Shown here one piece after another: positions 17,273 to 26,728 of a stretch of DNA of 64,000 nt. Every line of letters begins with the position of its first letter. Within the stretch, counting starts at the first letter, position 1. The notes below the pieces were generated by a model. That model was not told where the DNA came from. It searched no databases and was given only the letters and a program-made list of their open reading frames with translations. The stretch spans positions 3,720,001 to 3,784,000 of the forward strand of contig CP159990.1 in NCBI GenBank assembly GCA_040702975.1, given 5' to 3'. The position numbers were made by a program, and so were the translations under genes. This stretch comes from Roseburia hominis. Its GTDB lineage: Bacteria; Bacillota; Clostridia; Lachnospirales; Lachnospiraceae.

Positions 17273-17613
17273 ACTATCACCCCCTTTTTTTCCTATCACA
17301 TTTGCATCTACACTTATTAGATGCCCAAATGTCTCTTTTTGTTTTCCATAAATACAAATTTCATAATACTTTTTGTCACAAAAGCGATTCTTTCCGCCCT
17401 CTCATGCCCTATAATTCAAATTGTATATTCCTTTTCAATGTGCCTTACCCTTATGTTTCTTGATGAAAATTTTCGCTCTTTCGCAAATTTTTATATTATT
17501 CTACAATTTTTCACAATTATATGCATTTACAACAACTCTTCCTATACTGTAAAATAAAATCGAATATTTTTTAGGCAGCCGCCAAATTTTAAAGTCAAGC
17601 AGGAGGTCCCCCT
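17273..17613. promoter_or_regulatory. Intergenic region between divergent genes
   Basis: A 341-bp A+T-rich gap separates the sigma operon from the membrane protein gene. It holds a small perfect hairpin (GCATCTA at 17304-17310 with TAGATGC at 17318-17324) in the sigma-gene leader. No gene is seen, and no promoter matching consensus well enough to call. Confidence 0.4.
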
Positions 17614-18333
17614 ATGAATGTAGATCATAAAAAGACAGCCGTAGATGATGATTCTATTCTCTACCAGAAACGCGACGATTCTTTCAAAAAAGAAGATTTC
17701 AGTAATCTTTCCCCAAAACAGAAGTTTGTCTATTTCAAAGATTATTATTTGAAATGGATCATCATTGGTGTCATTGTACTTGCAGTCATTTTTTCCCTGC
17801 TGAACACCATGGTCTTTAACCGGTCAAATTATGTTGTATCTCTGACTTTTTTAAATGAATGTGAACTGGAGAAAACCGAAGAATTGTCAGCCGATGTCAA
17901 AGATTATCTGAAAGCCACCGGAAAAAATGATACTGTCACAATCAGTAGCTTTAACCTGAACCAGCACCAGATGGAGATGGCATATTTTGCGCAGGCTTCC
18001 GCCGGAACCATTGATCTTATCGTATGTTCGAGGGATTATTTTGAGGAGGGCGCCGCGCAGGGCTCATTTGCCGATTTAAGTGAACTTCTTCCCGAACAGA
18101 TGTATGAAAGCCTCGCTTCCTCAATTTTGAGCGCCAGCGAAGCCGAGTTCGACGATGATGGCAACCCTATCAGTTATCAGGATCCCGCGCCCTATGGAAT
18201 TGATATCTCCTCAAGCAGCCAGCTTGAAAAATACGGTATTGGCGGGACAGATGTTGTCCTTTGTATAGCCCGCAACGCAGATCATCAGGACACGGCGATA
18301 AAAATGGTTTCCTTCTTTACCGATGCCAATTAA
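17614..18333 (+). CDS. Single-pass membrane protein of unknown function
   Basis: A 239-residue protein with a charged cytoplasmic N-terminus (1-48), one transmembrane segment (about 49-71, WIIIGVIVLAVIFSLLNTMV) and an acidic extracellular domain. The outer domain resembles, in general pattern only, the tethered domains found next to clostridial ABC or secretion genes. AGGAGG lies 8 bases before the ATG. It is monocistronic and ends at a strong bidirectional terminator. I do not recognise a named family, and no catalytic motif is visible. Confidence 0.75.
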   Translation: MNVDHKKTAVDDDSILYQKRDDSFKKEDFSNLSPKQKFVYFKDYYLKWIIIGVIVLAVIFSLLNTMVFNRSNYVVSLTFLNECELEKTEELSADVKDYLKATGKNDTVTISSFNLNQHQMEMAYFAQASAGTIDLIVCSRDYFEEGAAQGSFADLSELLPEQMYESLASSILSASEAEFDDDGNPISYQDPAPYGIDISSSSQLEKYGIGGTDVVLCIARNADHQDTAIKMVSFFTDAN

Positions 18334-18348
18334 ATAACGGATGAGCAA

Positions 18349-18382
18349 AACGCCCCTGCGGCCAAAAATGCGCAGGGGCGTT
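18349..18382. terminator. Bidirectional terminator hairpin
   Basis: AACGCCCCTGCG (18349-18360) pairs perfectly with CGCAGGGGCGTT (18371-18382) around a 10-base loop. It serves the convergent genes ending at 18333 and 18404. Confidence 0.85.
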
Positions 18383-18403
18383 TATAATATCCATCCTATG
18401 ATT

Positions 18404-18670
18404 TTACGAATTCCGGTTTGCAATGAGTGCGCGCGCCGCCTCATAATCCTCTTTCCGCACATAAATCCTATATGCATACTGCATCTTAGAGGCAGTACCC
18501 ATACTCCCCGTATACGCACGGGAACCACTGATTGGCACCGGAGCATCCATTCGATCATCCGTCACAATCTTATAATCAATATGATTCTGACTCAGAATAT
18601 CTCTGATCTCCCCCTGATATTTCATGTCGTATGTAATAATGAGTTCCCTGCGGTTTAACATCGTAATCAT
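18404..18670 (-). CDS. Small DUF2007-like protein
   Basis: An 88-residue protein with GAGGAG before its ATG. The fold pattern is an N-terminal strand (RRELIITYD), an amphipathic helix (EIRDILSQNHIDYKIV), a loop, then YRIYVRKEDYEAARALI. This resembles DUF2007 'putative signal-transducing' or ACT-like domains, which pair one strand-helix unit with another. It ends at the shared terminator and is probably monocistronic. The assignment is by pattern, and the role is unknown. Confidence 0.7.
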   Translation of the reverse strand: MITMLNRRELIITYDMKYQGEIRDILSQNHIDYKIVTDDRMDAPVPISGSRAYTGSMGTASKMQYAYRIYVRKEDYEAARALIANRNS

Positions 18671-18705
18671 AGTCTTACTCCTCTCTTCCCGTTTAGCAAA
18701 GCTAT

Positions 18706-19323
18706 TTAACGTATAAAATTAGTTCTCTGAAATGGTTCTTTCTCCGGAATACCATATTTCTCTTTTCCCAATGCAATACTCTTCATGAGGAATGCCATAT
18801 TCTTTGCCAGAGTCCGCATAATCTGCAGCCCTTCTTCATCTTGCACGGCCTCCCCGGCATTATTGCCATGAATACTGTTCCAATACTGGCCGGACGCCAC
18901 CGGCATACCGGAGATTGTAAAATATTTATTCAACTCATCAAACGTGGAGGAAAGTCCTCCTCTTCTTGCGGATACAACACTGGCCCCTACCTTCATCGTC
19001 TTATCAAAACCTGTACTGTAGAACAGCCTGTCCAAAAAGGCAACCAATGTCGCATTTGCGGAAGCATAATATACCGGGCTCGCAACTACCATACCGTCGC
19101 ACTCCTCAAATTTCACCGCTGTCTCATTGACCAGGTCGTCAAAAACACACTTTCCTGTATTGTAGCAGGATCCACAAGCAATACAGCCCCGGATGGCTTT
19201 ATTGCCCACATGCACCCATTCCACTTCAATACCTTCTCCGTCGAAAACCTTCTCCATCTCATGCAGTGCCGTATAACAGCTGCCTTTAGCATGAGGGCTT
19301 CCGTTAATCAATAATACTTTCAT
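18706..19323 (-). CDS. Flavodoxin-fold NAD(P)H-dependent FMN reductase / iron-sulfur flavoprotein-like
   Basis: A 205-residue protein that starts after GGAGGACGTAAACAA. The FMN-binding loop GSPHAKGSCYTAL (9-21) opens a flavodoxin-like fold. The segment CIACGSCYNTGKC (about 47-59) supplies the closely spaced cysteines seen in iron-sulfur flavoproteins. SPVYYASANATLVAFLDR is the usual isoalloxazine loop and helix. It probably transfers electrons from NAD(P)H or ferredoxin to small acceptors. It is monocistronic, and its substrate is not evident. Confidence 0.88.
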   Translation of the reverse strand: MKVLLINGSPHAKGSCYTALHEMEKVFDGEGIEVEWVHVGNKAIRGCIACGSCYNTGKCVFDDLVNETAVKFEECDGMVVASPVYYASANATLVAFLDRLFYSTGFDKTMKVGASVVSARRGGLSSTFDELNKYFTISGMPVASGQYWNSIHGNNAGEAVQDEEGLQIMRTLAKNMAFLMKSIALGKEKYGIPEKEPFQRTNFIR

Positions 19324-19387
19324 TTGTTTACGTCCTCCTATAAACTTATTTTATTATTTTTTTGTAAATTTTTCTCCCGCGACGCAC

Positions 19388-20419
19388 TTATTCAATACAA
19401 TACTCTGGTTTACCTATAGTCCATAATGCATGGTTAAACTTTTCCAGACACTCTTTCGGCTCATTCACAATCCTATATAGTTCGTCCATTCCATAAACAT
19501 CAAAAATAGTTCCCCATATCTCATTTCCCATAGTATATAACCGGGGCTGGGCAAGCAGCTTCTCTACCCCTCCCGGCTCCTCCTGGTGATACAGACTCAG
19601 CCAATATTCACAGATCAACGTATCCACCTCGTCCCTGGTTTTGATTTCACCCATATGTATTTTCTGTATTGTACCTTTTAATTCAGAAAATGACTGTTCA
19701 AGTTCAAGGTTCAAATAAGCAATAGATTCTTTATCCAATCCAATATTGGACGACAAGTCCTCATACATCTTCTTCGACAAAAGCCCTTGTGCATTGTTCG
19801 TGAACTTGATTGCCAGACCTTCTCCTGCAAAACACTGCAAAAAATATCCCTCTATATCCTCAGTCTCAATATGTATATTCTGATTATAAATCAAATGATG
19901 CAGTTCGTGAGCAATAATTTCCTGAAAATCTTCCATAATCTCTTGCTCTTTCATAAGCCTGAGTACATCAAAATGAATACCATTTTGATAAGGATATCCA
20001 AAAGAACGTCCGATTCCGCAAGTAAAGACCACCTTGCATTCCGGAATCGTATAACCTTCCGGGAACCCCTTTCGCGCCTGTTCATAAGCTGCAAATATCT
20101 GTTCGTCATTAAAATTTTCTAAGAATTCACAAATTCTATCCTCATACTCATCAACATGGAAATAAAAATCCAACCAAAAACAATGATGTTGGCAAAGATC
20201 CTCGTTCTCTATTTGCCCACTTTTCAAATATTCAAAATTTAAAAAATATCTAATCATCTCTTCCCGTGAAAGACGGCCTTGGTATCTTCCAAATTCAAAA
20301 AGATAATCCTCATGGGAGAATACTCTCTCCACCTCTGCCTGGTCTATTTCTTGTGCCTTTTTCTTCCGAAGTATCTGAAGCACTTCAAAAACAGATGATT
20401 TGTGAACACTAATCTTCAT
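19388..20419 (-). CDS. Putative zinc metallopeptidase (HELHH), DUF5700-like
   Basis: The start at 20419 is preceded by AAAGGTGGAATC and follows the upstream gene's stop by 11 bases, which rules out the longer frame opening at 20470. The 343-residue protein carries an HExxH motif (HELHH, H171 to H175), followed about 20 residues on by an acidic stretch and GEGLA, consistent with a gluzincin third ligand. The remainder is helical and charged, with no signal peptide. The pattern resembles DUF5700 'putative zinc-dependent peptidase' proteins. It probably forms an operon with the upstream unknown gene. Confidence 0.7.
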   Translation of the reverse strand: MKISVHKSSVFEVLQILRKKKAQEIDQAEVERVFSHEDYLFEFGRYQGRLSREEMIRYFLNFEYLKSGQIENEDLCQHHCFWLDFYFHVDEYEDRICEFLENFNDEQIFAAYEQARKGFPEGYTIPECKVVFTCGIGRSFGYPYQNGIHFDVLRLMKEQEIMEDFQEIIAHELHHLIYNQNIHIETEDIEGYFLQCFAGEGLAIKFTNNAQGLLSKKMYEDLSSNIGLDKESIAYLNLELEQSFSELKGTIQKIHMGEIKTRDEVDTLICEYWLSLYHQEEPGGVEKLLAQPRLYTMGNEIWGTIFDVYGMDELYRIVNEPKECLEKFNHALWTIGKPEYCIE

Positions 20420-20430
20420 GATTCCACCTT

Positions 20431-21072
20431 TTAAATATAGATTTTCTCCCCTAATTTCATAAAATAACACACGCTATGATATCCGGCGTTCTCATACAGC
20501 ACCGCCACAATCTCCCGCATTTGCTGGTTCAATCTATGATAAACCATCTTCTCTTCCCACGGAATTCCCAGTATATACTCCCTATGACATGCGTTCAGCG
20601 TCTCTAAAAACGCATCAAACGAAGCAGCATCTCTCATACGAAGTCCAAAATCGCAGGAAACATACGCCGTTTCCTCTCCGTTTTCTCTGCACTTATTGAG
20701 CATATAACCGATTAACTTCCCGTCCTTCGCCTTTGCATACCGATATTCTTTCCAATACACTGCATCGGCAGCATTATTTTTAGAGACCACCCTTCTGAAA
20801 CTAAGCCTCCCATACTTATCATAGTCTTTCACATAGACAGCCTTTTCCTGCTGCCTTTCGCTCCCCGGCTCCGCCGCCAAAAGAACCTCCGTGTCAAACA
20901 AATGCTCCCACACCGTTTTCTGCACCCGCTCGTAAGGGGTCGGAAACGACAGCCTCTTCACAATCTGCTCTACACTATATCCCAAATCCGCCAAATGCCG
21001 AATCGCCCCGCCGCTCGCCGCCTCGTGAGTGAAATTAGACAACGCTTCTTTAAAATAATCCTGCTTAGCCAT
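20431..21072 (-). CDS. Conserved protein of unknown function
   Basis: A 213-residue soluble protein that I do not recognise. The N-terminus is helical (FKEALSNFTHEAASGGAIRH, then DLGYSVEQIVKRLSFPTPY), resembling a small helix-turn-helix or sensor segment. The C-terminal half has alternating strands and helices and ends in YFMKLGEKIYI. It lies directly upstream of the putative metallopeptidase (11-bp gap), so the two are likely co-transcribed. No catalytic motif is apparent. Confidence 0.7.
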   Translation of the reverse strand: MAKQDYFKEALSNFTHEAASGGAIRHLADLGYSVEQIVKRLSFPTPYERVQKTVWEHLFDTEVLLAAEPGSERQQEKAVYVKDYDKYGRLSFRRVVSKNNAADAVYWKEYRYAKAKDGKLIGYMLNKCRENGEETAYVSCDFGLRMRDAASFDAFLETLNACHREYILGIPWEEKMVYHRLNQQMREIVAVLYENAGYHSVCYFMKLGEKIYI

Positions 21073-21342
21073 GCCACCTCACCCCAACTTTACTTCTTCT
21101 TCCTTCTTTTGATCCGTTCACATGCTGGCAGAACTCCAGGCTTTGACGCCTCATGATGTGATCTGCACGCCTCGCAGTTACCATGCCTTTCGCACCTTCT
21201 TCTGCACGGACACTTCTCGTTTAATCTAACCGCGTGATTTTCCATTATAAGTTTCCAACCGCCTTTCCCTTTTCGTCAGAATCTTATTCTTTCCGATCCC
21301 CGGCATTCTTAAACCTCTTTTATAGCCTTCCGTTCTTTCCCA

Positions 21343-22110
21343 TCAATATCCCCAAATCTCATACGCCGGATATTCATGGCTAAAATGGTATCCCAACTTT
21401 TCCGCCAGTCCTACTGACCATTTATTTTGCGCATCCCAGCTTGGATACAGATTTCTCTTCATACATTCCAGAATGAGCCTCGCCCCGCACACCGATGCAA
21501 GGGAACGTCTGCGATACTCCTCCTTTGTATTGATCTCAACCTCAATTCCGCCCCGGTATGTCGAATAGGAAGAGGCACCTGCCACCGGTACACCATCCTT
21601 CGTCACCACTACGCCAAGCCCCATCTTTCGGAATTCCTCATACGTGTCATAATGCGATGCCCAATCCTTGCACCATTCCCTCCCCCGGGACCAATTGTAT
21701 ACCTCTTCATCAATCAGCTTGACCTTAAATCCTTCCGGCACCGATTCGGCAATTTGCTGAAGCTTCTCTCTATCGAAAATCCCCGGTTCCTTCTTGATTG
21801 CGTACCGGGTCACTGCCTTCGCCTTCTCCTTATAGCAAGATAGAATCAATTCTCCCCATTTTTCATTCTGCGGAACCATAATCATAAAATCCTGGCTGCA
21901 CCACTTCGGCTTGTACCTCACCAGCTCCTCACAAGGCTCTCCTGCAAAAAAGCTAAAATCCCCCAAGATGGCCATCACCGCTGACGGACGCTCTCTGTCA
22001 TCTACATACAGTTCTCCCATGACCCCTTGCAAACAGGACCAGATCAGAGATTCCTCCCAGCCTTCAAACAGTTTTTCTGCCCGCCTGGGCTCCTCCAACA
22101 AGTAAACCAT
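21343..22110 (-). CDS. GNAT-family N-acetyltransferase
   Basis: The start at 22110 has AGAGGGAGAAG in front and follows the glycosyltransferase stop by 13 bases. The 255-residue protein belongs to the GNAT_acetyltran group (PF12746-like): a helical N-terminal half and a C-terminal acetyl-CoA fold, with EYRRRSLASVCGARLILEC as the CoA-binding loop and helix, then YPSWDAQNKWSVGLAEKLGY. The substrate is unknown. It is the last gene of a two-gene unit with the GT2 glycosyltransferase. Confidence 0.88.
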   Translation of the reverse strand: MVYLLEEPRRAEKLFEGWEESLIWSCLQGVMGELYVDDRERPSAVMAILGDFSFFAGEPCEELVRYKPKWCSQDFMIMVPQNEKWGELILSCYKEKAKAVTRYAIKKEPGIFDREKLQQIAESVPEGFKVKLIDEEVYNWSRGREWCKDWASHYDTYEEFRKMGLGVVVTKDGVPVAGASSYSTYRGGIEVEINTKEEYRRRSLASVCGARLILECMKRNLYPSWDAQNKWSVGLAEKLGYHFSHEYPAYEIWGY

Positions 22111-22123
22111 GCTTCTTCTCCCT

Positions 22124-23140
22124 CTAATTGAATCCCACAATCCTTTGCGCTACAATATACGCCAAAGAAGATATCTTCCTTCCGGATTTCCCCGGCAAAT
22201 TCATAGTCTGTCCCAAAATACCATATCGAATCTTCCAGTATGTCCGATAATCCCGCTTTTTCAGATACGTCCAAAGTTCTTTTTTCTTTTCCAGATTTTC
22301 CTCTTTTTTTGAACGAATACATAATATAGAAGAAACCGTCATCATGATCGCCAGATAATTCGTCATATATGACCGGAGCTTTTTATTGGTAATCTTACCC
22401 ATCTCATACATGTCGATCATGGTTTTCGTCACGAAAATCTGCTGGTCCACTCGTCCGATCATCACCTTCTCGTTCACCGACTGGTCTTCCCGCCCAATAT
22501 AATACCGATAAAAATCCAGGTTCATATAATAAAGCTTCCGCACATGCGGCAGCGGATAATACACATAAATATTATCTACATAAAACGTATGCTTCGGTAA
22601 TTGCAGCTGGCACAATTTCAGAAAATCCGTCCGATAAATCACCGAATGCATCAAAATATACTGTCCCAGATGAAAACGGCCGACCTCATCCCATTTTATA
22701 ATCTGATTTTCCGGAAGCACATTCTTATAATCTATCGTTTTCTTGTGCTCCATCCCTTCCTTTTCATAGACATAATTGGCAATCAACATGTCCACTTCCT
22801 TCTCCCGGGCCTCAAACTCCTTCATCTGCTGAAGAATCTTCCCGAGAGCCTCTGCATCTACCCAGTCGTCGCTGTCCACGACCTTAAAATATTTCCCCTG
22901 CGCATGGCTAAGCCCTACATTCACTGCATCGCCATGCCCTCCATTCTCTTTATCCACCGCATGTATAATGGACGGATATTTTCCCTCGTACTCGTGCGCA
23001 ATCTCGGAGGTCCGGTCTTTAGACCCATCATTGACAATGATAATCTCCACGTCCTCGCCGCCCACGAGAATGGACTCGATTGCACGCTCCATATATGCCT
23101 CCGAATTATAACACGGTATTGCAAATGAGATGTATTTCAT
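22124..23140 (-). CDS. Family 2 glycosyltransferase
   Basis: A 338-residue GT-A enzyme. The N-terminal nucleotide-sugar domain shows FAIPCYNSEAYMERAIESIL, IIIVNDGSKDRTSEIA and the metal-binding VDSDDW. Residues 200-330 form the acceptor-binding part, rich in Tyr and basic residues, with no clear transmembrane helix. It would add a sugar to a cell-envelope glycan or lipid. It is divergent from the phosphofructokinase gene and co-transcribed with the GNAT gene. Donor and acceptor cannot be predicted. Confidence 0.92.
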   Translation of the reverse strand: MKYISFAIPCYNSEAYMERAIESILVGGEDVEIIIVNDGSKDRTSEIAHEYEGKYPSIIHAVDKENGGHGDAVNVGLSHAQGKYFKVVDSDDWVDAEALGKILQQMKEFEAREKEVDMLIANYVYEKEGMEHKKTIDYKNVLPENQIIKWDEVGRFHLGQYILMHSVIYRTDFLKLCQLQLPKHTFYVDNIYVYYPLPHVRKLYYMNLDFYRYYIGREDQSVNEKVMIGRVDQQIFVTKTMIDMYEMGKITNKKLRSYMTNYLAIMMTVSSILCIRSKKEENLEKKKELWTYLKKRDYRTYWKIRYGILGQTMNLPGKSGRKISSLAYIVAQRIVGFN

Positions 23141-23234
23141 ACTTTATTTCCTCCAACTTTTACCAATTCCTGGCAGTAATCTACTCAGTTCTAAAGATAG
23201 TATAGACTATTTTTACCCGGTTTTCCAACAAATA

Positions 23235-23263
23235 TTGTAAAATTAAGAATTTTCCGATATAGT
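23235..23263 (+). promoter_or_regulatory. Probable sigma-A promoter of the phosphofructokinase gene
   Basis: TTGTAA (23235-23240), a 17-base spacer and TATAGT (23258-23263) stand 27 bp before the GGAGG-preceded start of the phosphofructokinase. Confidence 0.65.
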
Positions 23264-23289
23264 ATTATTAATAAAAGGAGGACATGAAT

Positions 23290-24510
23290 ATGAATCATAA
23301 TCTATTAGTAGGACAATCCGGCGGACCTACCGCCGTTATCAACGGAAGCCTGTACGGAGTAGTTACCGCTGGCCTTAAAAATCCCGACATTGACCGTGTG
23401 ATCGGAATGGTCAACGGAATCGAAGGTTTCCTTGCCGGCCGCACCTTAGAGATGGAACCTTTGAAAGAAAATGGCGAGCTGGAGCGTATACGCACCACTC
23501 CGGGTTCCTTCCTTGGTTCTTGCCGTTATAAACTCCCGGAAGATTTATCTGATCCGGTATACCCGGAGCTTTTCAAAAAATTTGAGGAATACGGCATCGG
23601 TTATTTCTTCTATATCGGCGGCAATGACTCCATGGATACAGTCAGCAAGCTTTCCCGCTATGGTGCTTCGATCGGAAGTACCTTAAAAGTAATCGGCGTT
23701 CCCAAGACCATCGACAATGATCTGGTAGAAACGGACCACACACCCGGATTCGGCAGCGCCGCAAAATATGTGGCCTCCACCGTTCGGGAGATCGCCATCG
23801 ATGCCTCTGTCTATGACAACAAAAAGTCTGTAACAATCGTAGAGATCATGGGGCGCCACGCAGGCTGGCTGACCGCAGCCAGTGCCCTTGCCCGCAAATT
23901 TGAAGGGGACAACCCGGTGCTGATCTACCTGCCGGAAGTGGCCTTTGATCCGGATGCCTTTATCGCAAAAGTTCAGGAAAAGCTGGAAAGTACCCCGAAC
24001 CTGGTAGTCTGCATCTCCGAAGGTATCAACGACGGAAAAGGCACCTTCATCTGCGAACTCGCAAGCGATGTGGGCGTGGACAATTTCGGTCACAAGATGC
24101 TCACCGGCTCAGGCAAATACCTGGAGAATCTGGTAAAAGAAAAACTCGGCGTAAAAGTTCGCTCCGTAGAGCTGAATGTCTGCCAGAGATGCTCTTCCTC
24201 CTGCCTGTCCGCTACCGACTTAAATGAAGCCGTGGAATCCGGCAAATATGCTGTAAATGCCGCTCTTTCCGGCGAAACCGGCAAGATGATTACCTTTGTC
24301 CGCAAAAATGATGCTCCGTATGAACTGGAATTCGGCACCGCAGATGTAAATATAATCTGCAACATGGAAAAACCGGTTCCTGCCGAGTGGATCACCGAAG
24401 CAGGCTCTGACATCAGCGAAGACTTCATCACCTATGCCAGCCCACTGGTTCAGGGTAAGGTAGAAGTTCCGATGAAAGACGGACTTCCCTACTTCGCATA
24501 CCGCAAATAA
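23290..24510 (+). CDS. 6-phosphofructokinase, PPi-type motifs (copy 1)
   Basis: The ATG at 23290 is best placed after AGGAGG; an ATG at 23284 is too close to it. The 406-residue protein has the phosphate-binding GQSGGPTA, the active-site GGNDSMDT and PKTIDND. The Lys in PKTIDND is the residue that marks PPi-dependent enzymes (ATP-dependent ones have Gly), while the first Asp of the usual GGDDS is Asn. It would interconvert fructose 6-phosphate and fructose 1,6-bisphosphate in glycolysis. It is monocistronic, with its own promoter and terminator. A second copy lies at 29027-30283. Confidence 0.92.
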   Translation: MNHNLLVGQSGGPTAVINGSLYGVVTAGLKNPDIDRVIGMVNGIEGFLAGRTLEMEPLKENGELERIRTTPGSFLGSCRYKLPEDLSDPVYPELFKKFEEYGIGYFFYIGGNDSMDTVSKLSRYGASIGSTLKVIGVPKTIDNDLVETDHTPGFGSAAKYVASTVREIAIDASVYDNKKSVTIVEIMGRHAGWLTAASALARKFEGDNPVLIYLPEVAFDPDAFIAKVQEKLESTPNLVVCISEGINDGKGTFICELASDVGVDNFGHKMLTGSGKYLENLVKEKLGVKVRSVELNVCQRCSSSCLSATDLNEAVESGKYAVNAALSGETGKMITFVRKNDAPYELEFGTADVNIICNMEKPVPAEWITEAGSDISEDFITYASPLVQGKVEVPMKDGLPYFAYRK

Positions 24511-24530
24511 TATCTACCGTGTATCCTAAG

Positions 24531-24562
24531 CACCTCTGGCAAAAAACACTTTGTCGGAGGTG
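24531..24562 (+). terminator. Rho-independent terminator after phosphofructokinase 1
   Basis: CACCTCTGGCAAA pairs with TTTGTCGGAGGTG across a 6-base loop (13 pairs including two G-U), followed by a T-rich stretch. Confidence 0.8.
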
Positions 24563-24754
24563 TTCATAATTTGTTCATTTATCTTTCAAAAATCTTTCAT
24601 TTGTTACACACGTTTTTTTCACAAGTCTATTCTATACTAGTAGTATCAAATGACAGACGATTAGCAGTTAACCATTATTGGAACAAACTTTTTCATAATA
24701 CATGCCGGGGATTGAGAAATCAGTTGCCCGGCATCCTCCCTTTTTTGGAAACAC

Positions 24755-26728
24755 CTATTTGTATGATTCAGTCTCATACCTCTCTTCCTCCTCTCTATTC
24801 AAACATTTTTTCAATCTCACCACAACAATTGCACACCCTGCCGTCAAAATTCCAAATACCAGAATACCTACAGCAACCACTTGCGACACCCCTGCTTCTG
24901 CCTTTCTTCCGCCCTTTCCACTGCTTCCTGAAAACCTTTGAAATAAATTCATTGCCGGATCACTGAGTTTATCCAACGTTGTCTTAGCATCCGTAACTTG
25001 TATTGAAATCATTTTGTTACTGATATTTCCTGCCGCATCACACGCTTCTGCCTGTATCTCATATGGCCCCGGTTCTTTTAGCGTATTGCTGAACACACCA
25101 TTCCTCATCTTTTTTTGGCGAACTCCGTTGACCCATATTGTACGAAGCTGATCTGCCGAATCTTCTGTCATGATCTGCAGCTGTAATTCTTCCTCATAAA
25201 TATCGCCGTCACTAACCTCTTTTTTTGTCCCGGTCTCAATGATCTGTATCACCGGTGCTGTTCTGTCTATTCTAAATTCCGCCCGCTGTTCAGATATGTT
25301 TCCCGCCGCATCTACTGCTTTAAAGAACAGGGTGTGTTTTCCTTCTCTTTTCACTGCTTTTCCCGGATAAAACAGTTTCCCATCCAACTCCGCCTGTATA
25401 GAAACAGTCGTAAAATCAGTAGCCAGCTTATCCAGTTCCTTTTCCAGATTAAATTCTCTCCTGACACTTCCAGCTATCCCTTCCGGCAGGCACAGCGCAG
25501 GCGGTGTCTGATCGATAATCACCTGCCTATCCATTGTACTTGTGTTCCCAACTATATCAGTCGCAACGAGTATTAACTTATAAATGCCATCCTGTTCCAG
25601 CGTAATCTCTGCCCTCTTCCCTTTCGAGGTATCTGCCCATGTATCCACTGTATGTGTCTTTTTCTCTCCATCCGGCAAAGTCTGTTCTAGTATAGCTTCC
25701 GTGCCGAGTAATTTATTATTATCCTTCACCGAAAATATGGCCTTTATCGTTTTATTCGATATCTGATATTCACCCACACCGCTGATTGTCACTTGCGGTC
25801 CTGTCCGATCTATGTACAATTTCATATTCTTTTGTACACTATTTCCAGCAAGATCTACTGCCTTTATAGAAACATTCACCGGTTGTCCATTCCGGGATTC
25901 TTCCTGAACCAGAAAAGACAAATCCTTTTTGCTTTTTGAAGAATACTTCTTCCCGCCGCAACTTGCCTCAAAGCTCTTTATTCCACTTCCCTCATCAAAA
26001 ACAGCAAGCTTTACAGTGATTGCCTTCTGATACCACACCTCTGTATTTTTGGGAGAGACCACTTGCAGAACCGGCACTGTGCCATCCACTTTCCAGCAAT
26101 ATTCCTTTTTCCACATGACTATCTTTTGCATCACATCTTCCTGCTGATTTTCTGTGTCCTTCACCAGAACTTGTTCCTCATCGCCTCCTGTGCTTTCATT
26201 TTCTTTTCCGTTTTCTTCCCCCTCTCCCTCATCCTTTTCCGGACTATCTGTTTCACAAGGTATACCCAAGGGCATCCCGTATGGCCATTCGGCCGTTTCA
26301 CAAGGTACCAATTCGACCTGCAGTTTCCAGATTCCATCCCCGTCCAGTCCAGACCATTTTTTACTACTCTCCTCCCCCTTCAGCACACCTTCTTCTTTTC
26401 TTCCATCCGGATAAACCAAGCAATAATGCGTCTCAAATCCCAGGTCCTGGTGAAAGAGCATAATCTGTGGCATATGCAAATAATAACCGTTCTCCCCCTC
26501 TGCCTTTTCATATTGCACACGATATCCCTTAATCTCCGGTGTTGGCTGCAAATCCGGCGGGACATCAGAACCAGCCTTATCGTCATCAGGAATTTCTTCA
26601 TCAATACCAGCTGCTTCTTCGTTGTCCGCCGCCACTACGTTTCGCATCGAATGTGCATACCCATATTTACAACAACAGATCACACAAATTGTCAAAAAAA
26701 TCAACAACATTTTCATTTTCCTATCCAT
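24755..26728 (-). CDS. Ig-like repeat membrane-anchored surface protein
   Basis: A 657-residue protein with a signal peptide (MKMLLIFLTICVICCC), an acidic linker, at least four bacterial Ig-like domains from about residue 210 to 590, and a C-terminal transmembrane segment (near 618-640) with a basic/acidic tail. The domains carry repeated VDxAGN and IDRTxP motifs. AAGGGGAAGAAGT precedes the ATG, which overlaps the pseudokinase gene by 16 bases, so the two are coupled. A palindromic intergenic repeat has been absorbed in frame and encodes VPCETAEWPYGMPLGIPCET. It is probably a cell-surface scaffold or sensor; the function is unknown. Confidence 0.8.
   Translation of the reverse strand: MDRKMKMLLIFLTICVICCCKYGYAHSMRNVVAADNEEAAGIDEEIPDDDKAGSDVPPDLQPTPEIKGYRVQYEKAEGENGYYLHMPQIMLFHQDLGFETHYCLVYPDGRKEEGVLKGEESSKKWSGLDGDGIWKLQVELVPCETAEWPYGMPLGIPCETDSPEKDEGEGEENGKENESTGGDEEQVLVKDTENQQEDVMQKIVMWKKEYCWKVDGTVPVLQVVSPKNTEVWYQKAITVKLAVFDEGSGIKSFEASCGGKKYSSKSKKDLSFLVQEESRNGQPVNVSIKAVDLAGNSVQKNMKLYIDRTGPQVTISGVGEYQISNKTIKAIFSVKDNNKLLGTEAILEQTLPDGEKKTHTVDTWADTSKGKRAEITLEQDGIYKLILVATDIVGNTSTMDRQVIIDQTPPALCLPEGIAGSVRREFNLEKELDKLATDFTTVSIQAELDGKLFYPGKAVKREGKHTLFFKAVDAAGNISEQRAEFRIDRTAPVIQIIETGTKKEVSDGDIYEEELQLQIMTEDSADQLRTIWVNGVRQKKMRNGVFSNTLKEPGPYEIQAEACDAAGNISNKMISIQVTDAKTTLDKLSDPAMNLFQRFSGSSGKGGRKAEAGVSQVVAVGILVFGILTAGCAIVVVRLKKCLNREEEERYETESYK
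26258..26307. repeat. Palindromic repeat copy inside a coding region
   Basis: This 50-bp block matches the intergenic block at 28818-28868 except for one inserted A. It carries the GGGCATCCCGTATGGCC core and is translated in frame in the Ig-repeat protein. A further GTTTCACAAGGTA lies on its other side (26251-26263). Confidence 0.85.
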